Shown in pieces: positions 33,040 to 48,008 of a stretch of 64,000 bases of DNA. A program made the translations under genes and the position numbers. Numbering within the stretch: position 1 is the first letter of the stretch; every line of letters begins with the position of its first letter. The DNA is from Globodera rostochiensis (lineage: Eukaryota; Nematoda; Chromadorea; Rhabditida; Heteroderidae): NCBI GenBank assembly GCA_018350325.1, contig JAEVLN010000015.1, positions 2,129,289 through 2,193,288 on the forward strand. The letters run 5' to 3'. The notes under the pieces were generated by a model. That model saw only the letters and a list, made by a program, of their open reading frames with translations, searched no databases and was not told where the DNA came from.

Positions 33040-36000
33040 ATGTTTGAAGGAATGGCATGTCCGACTCCCTCATCCTCCACGTTAACGACGACGGCAGGCG
33101 ATCAGTTGACGGAGGAGCAAAAGGAGCGGATCAAACAAAACCGGGAACGGGCATTGAGGATACAGGCGGAAATGGCTGAGCAGAGACGAAAACAGCAACA
33201 GCAGGCGGTAGCAGTTCAAGTTCCCTCGGTTGGGGTGGCCTCGACACAAAACAAACCGACGACTTCGGCACTTGAAGTCGGGCACTTTCAAATGTTGCCT
33301 CTTTTTGTCCGTTATTTGAGACTTCTTAGGCACGGTACGGACGCTTTCCAGCGACTTGCAGTGTTCCGCACAGTTTTTCCACAAAAGGCTTTAATTCCCA
33401 AAGCCCACGACAAATGAACTCGACACAAAAAGTGTTTGTTCACGTGGAGTTCTCACTTTTGAGTGCAAATCGCTTCAAGGTTTGTTTTGTTACGCTGCCC
33501 GTTAGTAGATTATACGGTTGAAGCAGTACCCGCGGAACTATCAAAATAATACCGCAATTTAACCAACTTTAGGTGCAATTCACGCCATTCAACATTGAAG
33601 TGGTGGACAAACTGAAGTCAATTCCTTCGCGGACTTTCAATCCGGACGATAAGACGTGGTCTTTCCATATCGATGAGTACGAAATCACCAAAAGGGCGTT
33701 GAATGAGTTGAATCGATCAGTGAATTTGACGCTCATCGAAATTCCTTTTGAAGTCATAAAGGCAAGTTGGTTATGCTGCTTTTGCTTCACTTGTTTAAAT
33801 TTTTTAATTAATTTGATTTAGCTGTTTTTGGACAAAAGTGCGGTCAAGCCCAAGGCGAACATCACCAAAATCGGACAACATTTGTTGGATTCGTTGTTTC
33901 CCTTCCAGCGGAGTGGAGTAAGGTCCTTTCTCCATTCCTTTACAATAATTGTGGTTAATGTTGTTCTCTTATAATTGAAAGTGTCGGCATCGAAAGGGAC
34001 GCACGTCTTCTGATGGCGGATGAGATGGGCCTCGGGAAGTCCGTGCAGGCGCTGGCCATTTCCAATTACTATCGGAACGAATGGCCTCTGCTCGTGGTCT
34101 GTCCCTCCTCTGTGAAGTACGCTTGGGTCGGCCAATTCAAAAGGTTTATGCCCGACGCAAATGTTTACGTTATCGAACGACAGAACGACCCGTTGCCCAT
34201 TTCGCGTAACACTTCCGTTGCAATTGTCCGTTCTGTTTTTATATTTAAATTACTATTTTGTGGCTCATCTGGTGCTTTCGGCACCTTTGATTTTGGATTA
34301 ACCCCGGGGGGCTAGACGAAGAGAAGATTGAAAATAGACCAAAAGCGGGGAGAGGGATAATAATTTGAGGCCTGCCTTGATGAGATGGGCAGAAAATGTT
34401 AGGGATTTTAATTTTTTTCTTAACATTTTTTCAGATACTCAGCTATGATCTCATGGTTTCCAAGGCCAAACAGCTAAAAAGCAACACTATTTATGTGGCA
34501 ATATTTGTGAGTTAGAAAATTGACTAAAACAAAAATTTAAAAAGGCAACAGAATTACGAGGATTTAACATTTTTTAGGATGAAAGTCATTTGTTGAAGGA
34601 GCAAACAACGAAGCGCGCCAAAGTTGCCTTTGAACTTTCGGTAATCCGTTGCTTTCTTTTTTACAAGCAGTCAGAAAACATGACAATCTCTTCAGAAGAT
34701 TGCTCATCGCGTCCTTCTCCTCAGCGGAACCCCCGCATTGTCAAGACCCAGTGAATTGTTCACACAAATTCGAATGATTAACCCGAATATATTTCCGAAT
34801 TGGATAAAGTATGCCACGCGCTATTGCGAGGGAAGGAAAGGACGTTTCGGGTTTGAGGCAAAAGGAAGGTATTATCGAATTGGCATCTCACAGTTTTAAT
34901 TTAAATATTTGAGGTCTAATCCGGACGAACTGAAAACTGTCATGGACAAAATTATGATCAGGTGCGTTTCTTCAGGGATGGGTCGCACCTAATAACAAAT
35001 TTAGTTAAGGCGTCTTAAGAAGGATGTGTTGGACGATTTACCCGAGAAGAGACGTGAAGTTGTGTACCTTTCTGGCGACGCTATCGACGCCAAAATCCGA
35101 GAACTGAAAAAAGCTCGAGAAGCCTGTGAACAGGCAAACCGATATTCTGTAAGGTCGAGATTTTGTGCTGACAATGTTTGCTCTTTATTAGGATGCGAAG
35201 AAGAAGAAGGAGAAGTTTACGGCATATTACGTCCAGGTTACCACCCCCTCCCCAAATCCCTATTCCTATTCTTTGTCTGAATCTAAATATCGTTGTTTGT
35301 TTTAAAATATTAGTATTTAACGCGAAGCTTTTAAGACGGGCATTGTCAAGATGAAGGCTGTGGCAGAACACGTGGTGGACACGTACTTTCACGAGGGTGC
35401 CGCCGAAAAAAAAGTCTTAGTTTTTGCGCATCATATGGCCGTGCTGGACACTTTGGGAGTTGCGTTTGCGCGAGTGGTGAGCACCGACTTATGCCAATTG
35501 TAACCGGATTATAGCATTCGGGTTTTATTACTTTTAGGGCATCCAATACATTCGGATCGACGGTACAACACCAGCACGCGAGCGTGCACTTTATTGTGAA
35601 CAATTTCAAACTGATAGCCGGACGATGGCGGCATTGCTTTCTATAACAGCGGCGGGCACGGGCATCACTCTCACGTCCGCATCGGTTGTCGTGTTCGCCG
35701 AGCTTTATTGGAACCCATCCGTTGGTTTTTCAACCAACTTTAGCTAACTGAAACACTGCCGTAAAATGATTATTTTTCTTTTATGCGAAGCCAATCAAAA
35801 AATGCTTTGTTAGAATAAAAATGATGTTTTAGTGAACCGTGCTTATCCTTTGTTAATACTCTCATTAACCCAGCTGATGATCCAAGCGGAAGACAGAGCC
35901 CATCGAGTAGGGCAAAAGGATTCGGTGCACGTTCAGTACTTATTGGCCAGAAAAACGGTGGACATGGACATTTGGGCACTTCTTGGCTCGAAGTTAAAAG

Positions 36001-36256
36001 TACTTGGCGAGGTCAATCTTTCGAATGAAACGTAAGGGGGGAGGCACATTGGTCGCCTTTAATGCAATAATAAGCATCATTCGACTGCTTAAGGTATCGC
36101 GGCATTGAGAATACCGAAAAGTTTTGTGGCTCAAGCACGCTCATCACCGATTTTTTTAACGTGATGAATTGCGACGATGGTTGCGGTGGCGACAACGGCG
36201 GGGCGCCGACAGCAAAACGCAGCAAAACAGGAGCCGCAAAGCAGCAGAATGACTAG
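33040..36256 (+). CDS. smrc-1: SMARCAL1-type annealing helicase (SNF2 family, HARP domain)
   Basis: This enzyme rewinds RPA-coated DNA at stalled replication forks. The N-terminus [20 protein letters not shown] matches the RPA-binding start of SMARCAL1. One HARP domain follows (RFKVQFTPF to [12 protein letters not shown], 33450-33761); vertebrate SMARCAL1 has two. SNF2 motifs: [13 protein letters not shown] (I), [10 protein letters not shown] (Ia), IFDESHLLK (II, DESH), [12 protein letters not shown] (III), [12 protein letters not shown] (IV), [23 protein letters not shown] (V), [11 protein letters not shown] (VI). The C-terminus has TLITDFF, close to a PCNA-binding PIP box. Stop TAG at 36254-36256. 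The intron after 33761 is GC-AG (AAG|GCAAGT). Two junctions are unresolved: the one after the first coding exon and the one near 35237-35320, where no acceptor fits the frame. Confidence 0.9.
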
Positions 36257-36408
36257 TTTTTTGAAGAGAGGTCCGAAGTGGCCAAATCCTGGCAATAATT
36301 GCCTCCCAACCATAAATCACAACCTGTTTTCTTTGTTTAACTTTCAAAGGTACAATATGATTAAAGTGCAATTAATTCATTTGCTTATATAATCGTGCCA
36401 TTCCACTT

Positions 36409-39407
<2,999 letters not shown>

Positions 39408-39900
39408 TACAATATCTTCAACCTGAATAAATAAAATTTTAGTGTTTTTAAAATGGTCAAAGCAAAATTACGCGCATATATATTTTCTCGGGTAGTCTAA
39501 GGGCAAGTCGATCTTTAGGAATGGGTCTTTTTTTTTTGTTTTTATTGTATTTTCTTAAAAAATTCTTAAGGCGATTTTTCCAAAAATCTAGGCAATGCCT
39601 GGGACGGCTGGGTATTTCCAGACGTAGTCAGGTTGGTAACTACCCGACAAATACCCGCCCGATCGGGTTTTTTTTGGCTAAAATTTCCAATCTTTTTAAT
39701 TAATTTTCACTTCGTTTAAAACAGACATTTCGCCAAGAATAAATTATGTTCAAAATAAATTACATTTAATTGAACATTATTGAACAACCAAATTCACCAA
39801 AATATTTATTTAACATTGGCAAATCTCCTAGCTGGCTTGCTTACCTATTTAATTTGTCCATTTGTTATCTTAAAATTACAGTGAAATTGATTTAAAGTGA

Positions 39901-42229
39901 ATGGGTGTGGTTGGCTTATTACCTTTTGTGAAGAAAGCATGTTACGAGGTTTTATTGGAAATTGAATGTTAAAATAAACATATTTGTTTTTCTTTTGCAG
40001 GGAAATATAAATGAATTCAAGGGCAAAACTTTGCTTGTCGATGTGAGTTGTTTGTTGCATCGTGGGGTTTTTGGTTGTGCTGGCAAATTGGCAATGGGAC
40101 AGGATTCTGAATTGTAAGCGAATTATTTAAATGATTGGTTTAATATGGAGCATATAAATTTAGGTATATAGGTTATGTCCAAAAATATGTGAAATGTTTG
40201 CTAATGTTGGATTGCCATGTCATTTTGGTTTTTGATGGAAGACCGTTGCCTGCTAAAAAGGTTTGGCACAAATTCCCACCCAATTTTCGGACATTTACTT
40301 TAGGATACCAACGATTCTCGAAGAGAGTTTCGCGAGAAATATCAAAATTTGGGTACCGAACTTCTAAGCCAGGGGCTTACCGCGGAAGCGCATCGGGCAT
40401 TTAGCAAGGGAGTTACGCTTACGAGGGAAGTGATTGAGAAGACAATAAAAGTAATAAGAGTGGGGGGGGGATGTCGTGATGAATTTGAATTCAATTAATT
40501 TTAGACTTTCAATAAAATCAGAAACGTTGACACGATCGTTGCCCCTTATGAAGCGGATGCCCAAATCGCGTATATGATGAAGGAAGGTAAAATCGAAGCC
40601 TTTTTGGGTACGCATCTCCCCCAAATAGTTTTTTAGGATTTGCACACGCTGTCGTAACTGAGGATTCGGATTTGATCGTTTTTGGGTGTGATAAGGTTTA
40701 ACTGGGAGTTTGCCGCTTAACCGCTCGAGAGTAACCGCTTCACAGATTATCTTCAAGATGGACCCGGGAACCGGTTTTTGTGTTGTATACGAAAAGCAGA
40801 AACTGCCAAATTGTGTGTGCCCCGTTTTTCGACGTCGATTTGACTTCGTCACATTCAGAAGAATTTGCATTTTGGCTGGATGCGATTATTTGCAGGGCGG
40901 CCTCCAGGGAGTTGGGTTAAAGACTGCCGAAGAAATGTTCACAAAGGCCTCCAATCAAACCGCCCTTCGGAATGTTTGTTATGTTTAATTGATAAATAAA
41001 AACTATAATTTAAGTGTTAAAATACGATGCTGTGACATTTTTGGAGCCTTATGAAAACCATTAATCCAATTTCTGTTAAAACTGAATTAGACTCTCAGAT
41101 CCTCACCCGACTGCAGTTGTACACAAGTAAACGCTTGAAGGTCAACGTGGACACCGAGTTTGTGGACGCTTTTGTCCGTGCGGAAAACACTTTTCTGCAC
41201 CAAATTGTCTTCGACCCAATGTTTGTTGTGCGTTTAGCTCGGTTATATCGCATTCGAAACTGTGCGTTTAGAAGGCGAAAACAAAAGCCACTGAACCCGT
41301 ATCCGGAGAAATTGGAAGAATCCAAGGTATTTTATACAATTAGATCGCTTTTTGCAAATGTTTTGCAAATTTTAGGAAAATTTGCTGGACGAGGAAAAGT
41401 ATAATTTTGCAGGAAAAGTAAGAAATGCTTCGGCGGAAAGTCCGAGTCAATTTGTTGTTTTTCGGTTATTTCGCCACAAAAAGCCCTTCGTCTTGCGTTG
41501 GGCAATGAATACGTTTCAAAGCCATCTTTTGAGGACGATTTTGCTTTGCCGAGAGAAATTGCCGAATGGTCAATTTGGCATCAGAATTACAAAAGCGTGT
41601 TCGAGAAAGAAAAGGATCGACGGGAAAAAGCATTGGATGATAAATTCGGCGGATTTCGGGTGCTTTTAATAAGGAAATTATAAATAACGTTTTTTTAGCC
41701 AAAAAAATCGCCAATTAAACGTTCCTTTGCCGAATTGATTCCTCCACACTCCGAGCCCAGAAATTTCGTCAGCCAAGGCGAAGTTGAAATGGTTTTTTCA
41801 AAGAGACGTCGCTTTTCTGAAATCCAAATCGTAAGGACAATTTTGATAGATATGCCTTATTATTATAATGCACAAGGGGTGGTGGTCAAATTAAAGGCCA
41901 TCGACGTATAAATGGCCCAGGGGGTTGGCCCCATTTACGACGCGGGGGGGGGGGATGGCCACTCCCTTGTGTATATATTGTGAAGCCAAACCAATTGAAC
42001 CACCAACAATCTGGTGTCCCCGCCCCCCGTGATCACCGGACGTCCACTCCCCTCAGTTATGGCGCCCCGGGCGTTTCACTATATGTTTATTATGCGTAAC
42101 GAGCTTTTGTTAAGGGAAGTGCAGCACCGCGAAATGGGGTTTATATGAATTGGACAGCTCGGGATTGGATGCGAATGTATGGACAAATCGCGGAGAAGGA
42201 TGGAGACAAAGAGGAAGATAGTGGTTTAA
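39901..42229 (+). CDS. exo-1: Exonuclease 1 (XPG/RAD2 family)
   Basis: This is a 5'-3' exonuclease and flap endonuclease for mismatch repair and break resection. Exon 1 is 39901-39948: MGVVGLLPFVKKACYE, the universal Met-Gly start needed by the active site. It is followed by 40001-40113 (GKTLLVDVSCLLHRG), 40164-40260 (ILVFDGRPLP), 40304-40450, 40505-40607 (VAPYEADAQIAYM, active-site acids), 40637-40695 (VTEDSDLIVFGCDK), 40746-40973 (LAGCDYLQGGLQGVGLKTA, helix-two-turn-helix), then from 41117 (FVRAENTFLHQIVFDP) through LNPYPEKL and ALRLALGNE to SPIKRSF and SKRRRFSEIQI at 41830. A 24-codon final exon at 42158-42229, just before AATAAA at about 42310, is possible but not certain. The C-terminal tail is much shorter than in human EXO1. 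Confidence 0.88.
41896..41942. repeat. Imperfect inverted repeat downstream of the last sure exo-1 exon
   Basis: TAAATGGCCCA and TGGCCCCATTTA form arms around a G-rich loop, extended by near-matching ACGT bases outside. It is followed by a G run at 41944-41953. It lies in a probable intron or 3' flank of exo-1. It could be part of a small decayed DNA transposon or an RNA hairpin. Confidence 0.5.
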
Positions 42230-42638
42230 AGAGTAAGTTAGTTACCTTCTTATAACCAAAAAGTAGAGATAACAACAAATTAAGGACCCTCCTGCTTTTT
42301 TATGAATAATAATAAATTAATAGGTTCTGGAGTCTCTTCTCAGTGAATGATGTTGGAGTATAGTTGAAGACGTTCGATTGTATTTGAGTTGTTGTAAATT
42401 GCAAAGCCGCTTTTAAATTTATCTCCTTTTTCTTTTATTTAAAATACAAAACGCCATTTGTTCAGTTTCGAGACTTGATTGTATTGTAAATTAAATTATG
42501 ATTTTGATGGATAAAGGTTGGCATGTCTTTGTTTTAATCCTTAAATAATGCTATGGTTCCACAAGCCAATGCCCGTTCATTTTGCATTAGAGCCATGTCA
42601 TTTACGCCTTTCACTTGTCTTCGTGCTAATTGTAAGCG

Positions 42639-43988
42639 ATGGAAGTTTACAAGACCATAAAGCGCTCTTTCTCCGCAACGGCAAATGGCATAATTGGCGG
42701 TGGATCTTCGCGTACTCCTTTAGGTTCAGCAGTGCCATCGAATGGCTCCTTTGGCGGGCGTTGGATTCACCCGCCGGGTCCCATTGATTTTGTTTTCTGT
42801 TCCCATTTACGTTAACCCTTCTTTCAGCTTGTCTTGTGAATGCACGTGTAGAATATGTGGTCAAAATGCTCGGGCAAACCGAAGTGCCGGAGGCGAGGGG
42901 CAAGCAAATCATCCAGGATGCGATCCATTCCATTCGCTTCCATCTCCAGATCGAGCGAGGCAAGACGGGACACTCCGGTGCCAAACACAGAAAGGCGAGG
43001 CCTTTGTGCCATGGGTCTTCTCAGGTCAAAGGACACAATTGCTTAGGTCGTGCTCCAAATAAGTGTTAATTGTGTGAATGTGCTCGATGCAAAGACGCGA
43101 GCGATCATCGTTAAGCATCACATCAGCCGAATATCTTTTTGTGCGGACGACCAACAGGTGGGCGAGAGAGGCGAGGCCTTGTCGCTTCTGTTTTCTAAAC
43201 TAATTCTGCGATTGTTAGGACAAACGACTGTTTTCGTACATTGCCAGAAACGAAGTTGGGAAGTACCAATGCTTTGTGTTTTTAAGTGACAAAATGGCCG
43301 AAAACATTACGCTCACAGTTGGACAAGCGTTTGATTTGGCCTATGAGGTTTTGGACTGAATTGGTGCACTTTTTTTGTTTAATGACATTTCATTTTCAGA
43401 AGCAAGTGAAAAAGAGGGGGAGGGAGTTGACGAGTCAGAAGCATGAACTCCTTTTGCGCAAAAAGATAGCCGAATTGGAGGAAGAAAACCGGCTACTAAA
43501 GCACCGCGTTGAGAGATGCACTTGCAGCATCACCAACAATGGACGGAGTTCGGTGTGTTATTTTTGTTGTTAATCTCATTTCCATCTGCTGCAATAACCG
43601 TTTTGGGCATTTTTATGTTGGGTTATTCAAGGATCAGTTGATTTCCATTGTGCCGGATGCGTCCTCATATCCGTCAACGTCAAATTGGACTGACATTCAC
43701 CCCAAGTCGACCGGCCCACCGCCACTTCCTCTGGCTCCTCCCCCTCGTCGCACAAGCAACCAAATGAACAATCCGTGCACCGATCTTCTCGTCGACATTT
43801 TTGGACGCGAACATCATTTTCCTCCCATTCAGCAGACGAATGTGAACGATTTGTTTGATGACGATTTTGATCCGAGAGCGGATGAGAAAAAGTTAGGATC
43901 AAACGACGGTCAAAAGGGAGAGGCGGTGCGTCAGAGCAACACAGTCGAACAATTTGAGGCTCTTCTTCGCCGCGTTGACAAACAGTGA
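42639..43988 (+). CDS. ced-6: CED-6/GULP engulfment adaptor with PTB domain
   Basis: CED-6 links the CED-1 receptor to the engulfment machinery that removes dying cells. Six exons (42639-42777, 42828-42994, 43047-43157, 43219-43347, 43400-43552, 43632-43988) sum to 351 residues. WIHPP precedes the PTB domain: [93 protein letters not shown] leucine-zipper coiled coil follows ([18 protein letters not shown]), matching the dimerising segment of CED-6. Next is a proline-rich stretch ([14 protein letters not shown]), a likely SH3 ligand. The intron after 42994 begins GC (AAG|GCGAGG), and only that junction aligns with the family across the PTB domain. The stop at 43986-43988 overlaps a good donor, so a further exon is possible. 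Confidence 0.9.
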
Positions 43989-44029
43989 GTTGAGAAAGGC
44001 TTACTTTTGGGGGGGGGGGCGGATAAGGA

Positions 44030-44343
44030 ATAATCAAAACTTCTGTTGGGCCCCGGTGGGGAATCCAATAACATCTCTTGTTGTTGTCCCATGCTTTAAA
44101 CCAGGCAATCCCCATAGCCTCTGAGTGTGGGTCGGCCCTTTTCTTTTGTTCTTCAATTTTGCGAAAATCTTCGAGTTTATATCTCTTTTTTGAAGACTCG
44201 CCGAAGTGCAGGACAATATGGACGGGTGGAATTTGGAAAGAGGGGACACTGGCGATTTGGGTCGAGATTGGTCCATAATTGAAGACGAAGAACAGCAAAA
44301 GGAGCGCGAGGAGGAAAATATTGCAAATGAATGCCAGCCGCAC
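44030..44343 (-). CDS. Possible membrane-anchored protein, start only
   Basis: On the minus strand an ATG at 44343 opens a hydrophobic segment (MRLAFICNIFLLALLLLFFV) typical of a signal peptide or type II anchor, followed by a charged stretch (KKRYKLEDFRKIEEQKKR, GIAWFKAWDNNKRCYWIPH). The frame stays open until 43627, but that part is antisense to the ced-6 coding exon, so I trust only the portion up to about 44030. No downstream exon is evident. It may be chance, or the start of a gene partly antisense to ced-6. Confidence 0.28.
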
Positions 44344-44812
44344 TAATCGAATTCGACAAAAAACGAACTGACAAAAATGGACGGACCGTCCAATCCCATT
44401 AAAAATCCTAAGAATTAAAGACTATGCTGTGATCTAATTTGTAAGTGTTTTAAGCATTGAAAACATCATATTCCATTTCTATCCGTGTCTGCGCCAGATT
44501 TTGATCATTAAAATAATTTTTAAAAATTCGGATTTTAATTTTGTCAGAAAGTGGAGCCCCCCTGAAAATGTGATGGCCTACATCCCCCAAGGCGCAAGCA
44601 TTTTTCAATTAATCATTATTAATGGTTGTTATCTCTCACTTTCTCAGATTGCCCGTAAGCCTTTACTCTCGCTTTTTAAACAATAAAAAGGATAAATTCG
44701 ATTTCAAAAAAAGAATCTGCTACAATAATTGATTTTCTTAAATAGAAATTTGAAATATTTTGCATCGTTTCTTTGAGTATTTTTGTCATTTTTTACGGCA
44801 CACACAGCGGCT

Positions 44813-45596
44813 ATGCCTCGTGAAGAAAACAAAGACATTGAGGAGGAGCGGTGAGTGCCAAAAAGGTTCCCCATAAATGTTTTGTTTAGGAGGGCGAAGA
44901 CGGCCTACGACCTGACGCGCATCCGATTGAAGAGGCTGGAGAAGAACATCGTTGTTTTCAAATGTGCCATCCTCAGGGTATTAGCCATTTCTAGGACAAA
45001 CCCGTGCCAATCCCGATGAGACGAGAAGAGCCAAAACCCAAACCTCCGCCGGAGTTTGTGCGCAATGTTGTTGGGTCGTCCGCTGCTGCGGGCAGCGCAG
45101 AATTTCACATTTGTGAGTTTGCTTTTATTATGGCCGTGTCGACTCCCAATTAATTAATTAACGCATAGTTCGCAACAATAAACGGCGCGAATTGGAACGT
45201 TTGGAGTACATTGAGAAGATGGCGGTGAAGGACGAATTGGACAAGGAATTTGAGGAGAAGAAACGGACTCGGAAGGAGGAGCAGGAGAGGAAGTCGTCCA
45301 AGAAGAGGATGAAGCGACTGAGACAAAAGGCTCTAAGGAAAAGAGCTAGAACGGACAAAGTGGGAGCGAAGACAACCGCGATCTTTGCACCAAATCAATT
45401 TTAGAAGAATCGCTTGTCCACTTCGTCTTCTTCCTCGTCATTATCGAGGGAAGAGAGTGAGCCACAGCAACAAAATGACGTCGAGGCCGGTGATGGTTCC
45501 ACTACTCAGCAACGGGAAGAAGGCGACGACACTCAAAGTGTGCAGAGGAGGGCAACGGATGGAGAGGAGGAGACGAATGGGGGAGAGAAGGAGTGA
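44813..45596 (+). CDS. PRKRIP1-like spliceosomal protein (DUF1168)
   Basis: The homologue of human PRKRIP1, a component of the catalytic spliceosome that bridges U2 and other snRNPs. Five exons (44813-44850, 44890-44950, 44995-45112, 45169-45359, 45405-45596) sum to 199 residues; the human protein is about 184. The diagnostic core is present: [59 protein letters not shown] Lys/Arg-rich helix ([17 protein letters not shown]) and a low-complexity acidic Ser/Glu end follow. It lies 219 bases upstream of the ABHD16A gene on the same strand. Confidence 0.88.
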
Positions 45597-45814
45597 CGGG
45601 CATTTGTCCGAAGAACGTGCTCATTTCCGAGGCTTCAATTTTGAAAGAATTTTCTCGAAAATCATTCGTTTGTTCATGCATATTTGGGTTAAACTTTTGT
45701 ATCATATCGATCAAAGTTGGAGTTGTTGAACGGAAGGCACAATGCTATTTTTGTTTTTGAAATTCATTCAGTAAATTTTGCCATTGACTTGGAAATAATA
45801 GCTAATTGTCTGGA

Positions 45815-48008
45815 ATGCCTAACTTAATTCGATATTTGCGTGGCCCCGTCGTTTACCGTCCTTACCAGTCCAATCTACTGGAGTCAAGCGGTGACAAGAT
45901 GTTCAGCGTTGGTGCCGGTATCTACAACGTTTGCATTTGTCTTTCGCCCATTCTTGTGCCGTACATTGCGTCCTTCTCGTCCTCTCATCACATCTCACTG
46001 GTCAGACCTTTTTTTGAGATTGATGCTATTAGGAAATATTTGATCCCATGGGGGTGAAGTTTATTGCCGAAATATTTGCGTCTTTATACCGTAAATGAAA
46101 ATTTCAGTTGCGTATCGTTTTGATGTTTTACGCCGTCGCATATACGGCGCGAACAATTGGCCGTTTGACGAAGTAATTGCATTGGAAGGGTCAAAAAAAC
46201 GTTCGTTGCTTTAGTGCCGAGTACGGGCGCTTCATCAGGCTGCTCGAGAGGGCTCATGCCTCGCCACAAAATGGTGTGCGCGACCGACTTAAGCATTACG
46301 ATTACCAAGTATGCTTCGGCGTTTCCTTTAACCATTAAATCTTTTTTCCTTTTTCGGTTTTGGCGGCGCCCGTTGACTTTACTGCCACACCATCCCGGGC
46401 GAACAAATGGTACGTGCCACTCGCGGACGGACGCGAGCGCATTTCGGATTTGCCTCCGCCTCTGAATTGGCTGCGCCAATGTGTCGCCTGGTTTGCTGCC
46501 AATACTTTCGGGCGGCGGATGCTTTTTCCCGGTGCAACGGCGCTGTTTCACTCGCTGCTGAACGCCCAATTAGTGATGGGACGGCGCAAATTGATGGATA
46601 AAGCAAGTGGCAACGCACCGTTCAGCGGGGGGGGGGGGGTATTGAGAATCCTTTTGTTTATTAATTGCACATTTATCCTTTGTTATTCCCTCACATCTCT
46701 TCAGGGAGGAAAAAGGAACGTTGTCATGACGGAGGATGGGAATAAAGTGGACACAATCTTCATCAACAACAGAGGGAACAGTGCTTGTGGCGACACTTTG
46801 ATGTGGGTCTTTGCTACTTTTTCAATGATGGCAATTGTCTTTAGAATTTGTTGTGAGGGCAATGCCGGATACTATGAAATGGGCATCATGGTGAGCAGAA
46901 TGTTCAGCGATTGTGATTAATTGTCTCCCGATTTTCAGTCAACTCCCGCAAAGTTGGGATATTCTGTGCTAGGATGGAATCTACCGGGTCCGTTGCTTCT
47001 TTCTCTGCACATTTATCCGACGATTACATTTTATTTTTTAGGCTTTGCTGAAAGTACCGGCACGCCACATCCCCAAATAATCCTCGGCTCTATGGAGGCA
47101 GTCATGCAATTTGCTGTCGAGTACCTCGGCTTTCAACCGGCGCAAATCGTTCTGTTTGGCTGGTCTATTGGCGGTAAGTAAATGCAATTTTAACGATGGG
47201 CCGCCAATTTTGAAGAATGTCTTTTAAATACTTCAAAATAAATTAAACGTCCTTCACCATTCAGGATTCCCTGCCACGTGGGCAGCAGCCAATTACCCCC
47301 AAATCAAGGCTCTAATACTCGACGCCAGTTTCGACGATTTGACTCCGTTGGCCATTGGAAGAATGCCTTCCGCGTTGGAAGGATTGGTCCGTTTTACGGT
47401 TCGGAAGCATTTGAATCTGCCCATCGCTCAACAGGCAACAGCAGTCAACGCTGCATTGTTTGACTTTTCTTTCTTCTTTTAGTTACAACGCTATCGAGGC
47501 CCGGTGTTGTTAATCAGACGTTGGGACGATGAAATCATTGTCACAGAGCCTTTGGACGATCAGCCCACCAGACGTGCTTCAAACCGGATCAATCACTTGT
47601 TGATCGGCCTGCTGCGCAGTCGACATCCGGGCTTATTGACGACAACAGCGGACGAGGATTGCGTGTTTGAGTGGCAAGTTTTAAGGGGACAAATCAGAAT
47701 ATTCTAGAAAATTTATTTTACACAATTAAAAAAATTCGTTATTTTCGTTATAGGCTGGCTCATGACCCTCAAACGCGTCTTCTTGTGTATCCGCCGGAGG
47801 ATTCGTTGGGACCCACTCGTTTGAGTGCCGCTGAAATGGAAGAGGAAGGAAAACGGCAAAAGTCCGTGTGTTCTTTGCTTGCCCAACTCAACTTCCCTTT
47901 TCCAGATTTATTCGGCAGCTTTGCACAAAATATTTCGTCGACTTTATGGATGCCACTCACAACTCCACATTGGACAAGCAACACTTCCAAATTCCGACCT
48001 CCTTCTGA
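45815..48008 (+). CDS. ABHD16A-type phosphatidylserine lipase (alpha/beta hydrolase)
   Basis: The homologue of human ABHD16A (BAT5), a membrane lipase that makes lyso-phosphatidylserine. The N-terminus has hydrophobic segments (VGAGIYNVCICLSPILVPYI; a second near 46100-46170). The hydrolase half reads NVVMTEDGNKVDTIF, CCEGNAGYYEMG, GYSVLGWNLPGFAESTG, then the nucleophile elbow GWSIGG (Ser in WSIG), ILDASFDDLTPLA, GPVLLIRRWDDEI (acid), and the final exon YFVDFMDATHNSTL with the catalytic His. The stop TGA is at 48006-48008, after QHFQIPTSF. Introns are short GT-AG; one near 46620 carries a long G run. The start at 45815 is the first Met of the conserved region. Confidence 0.9.
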
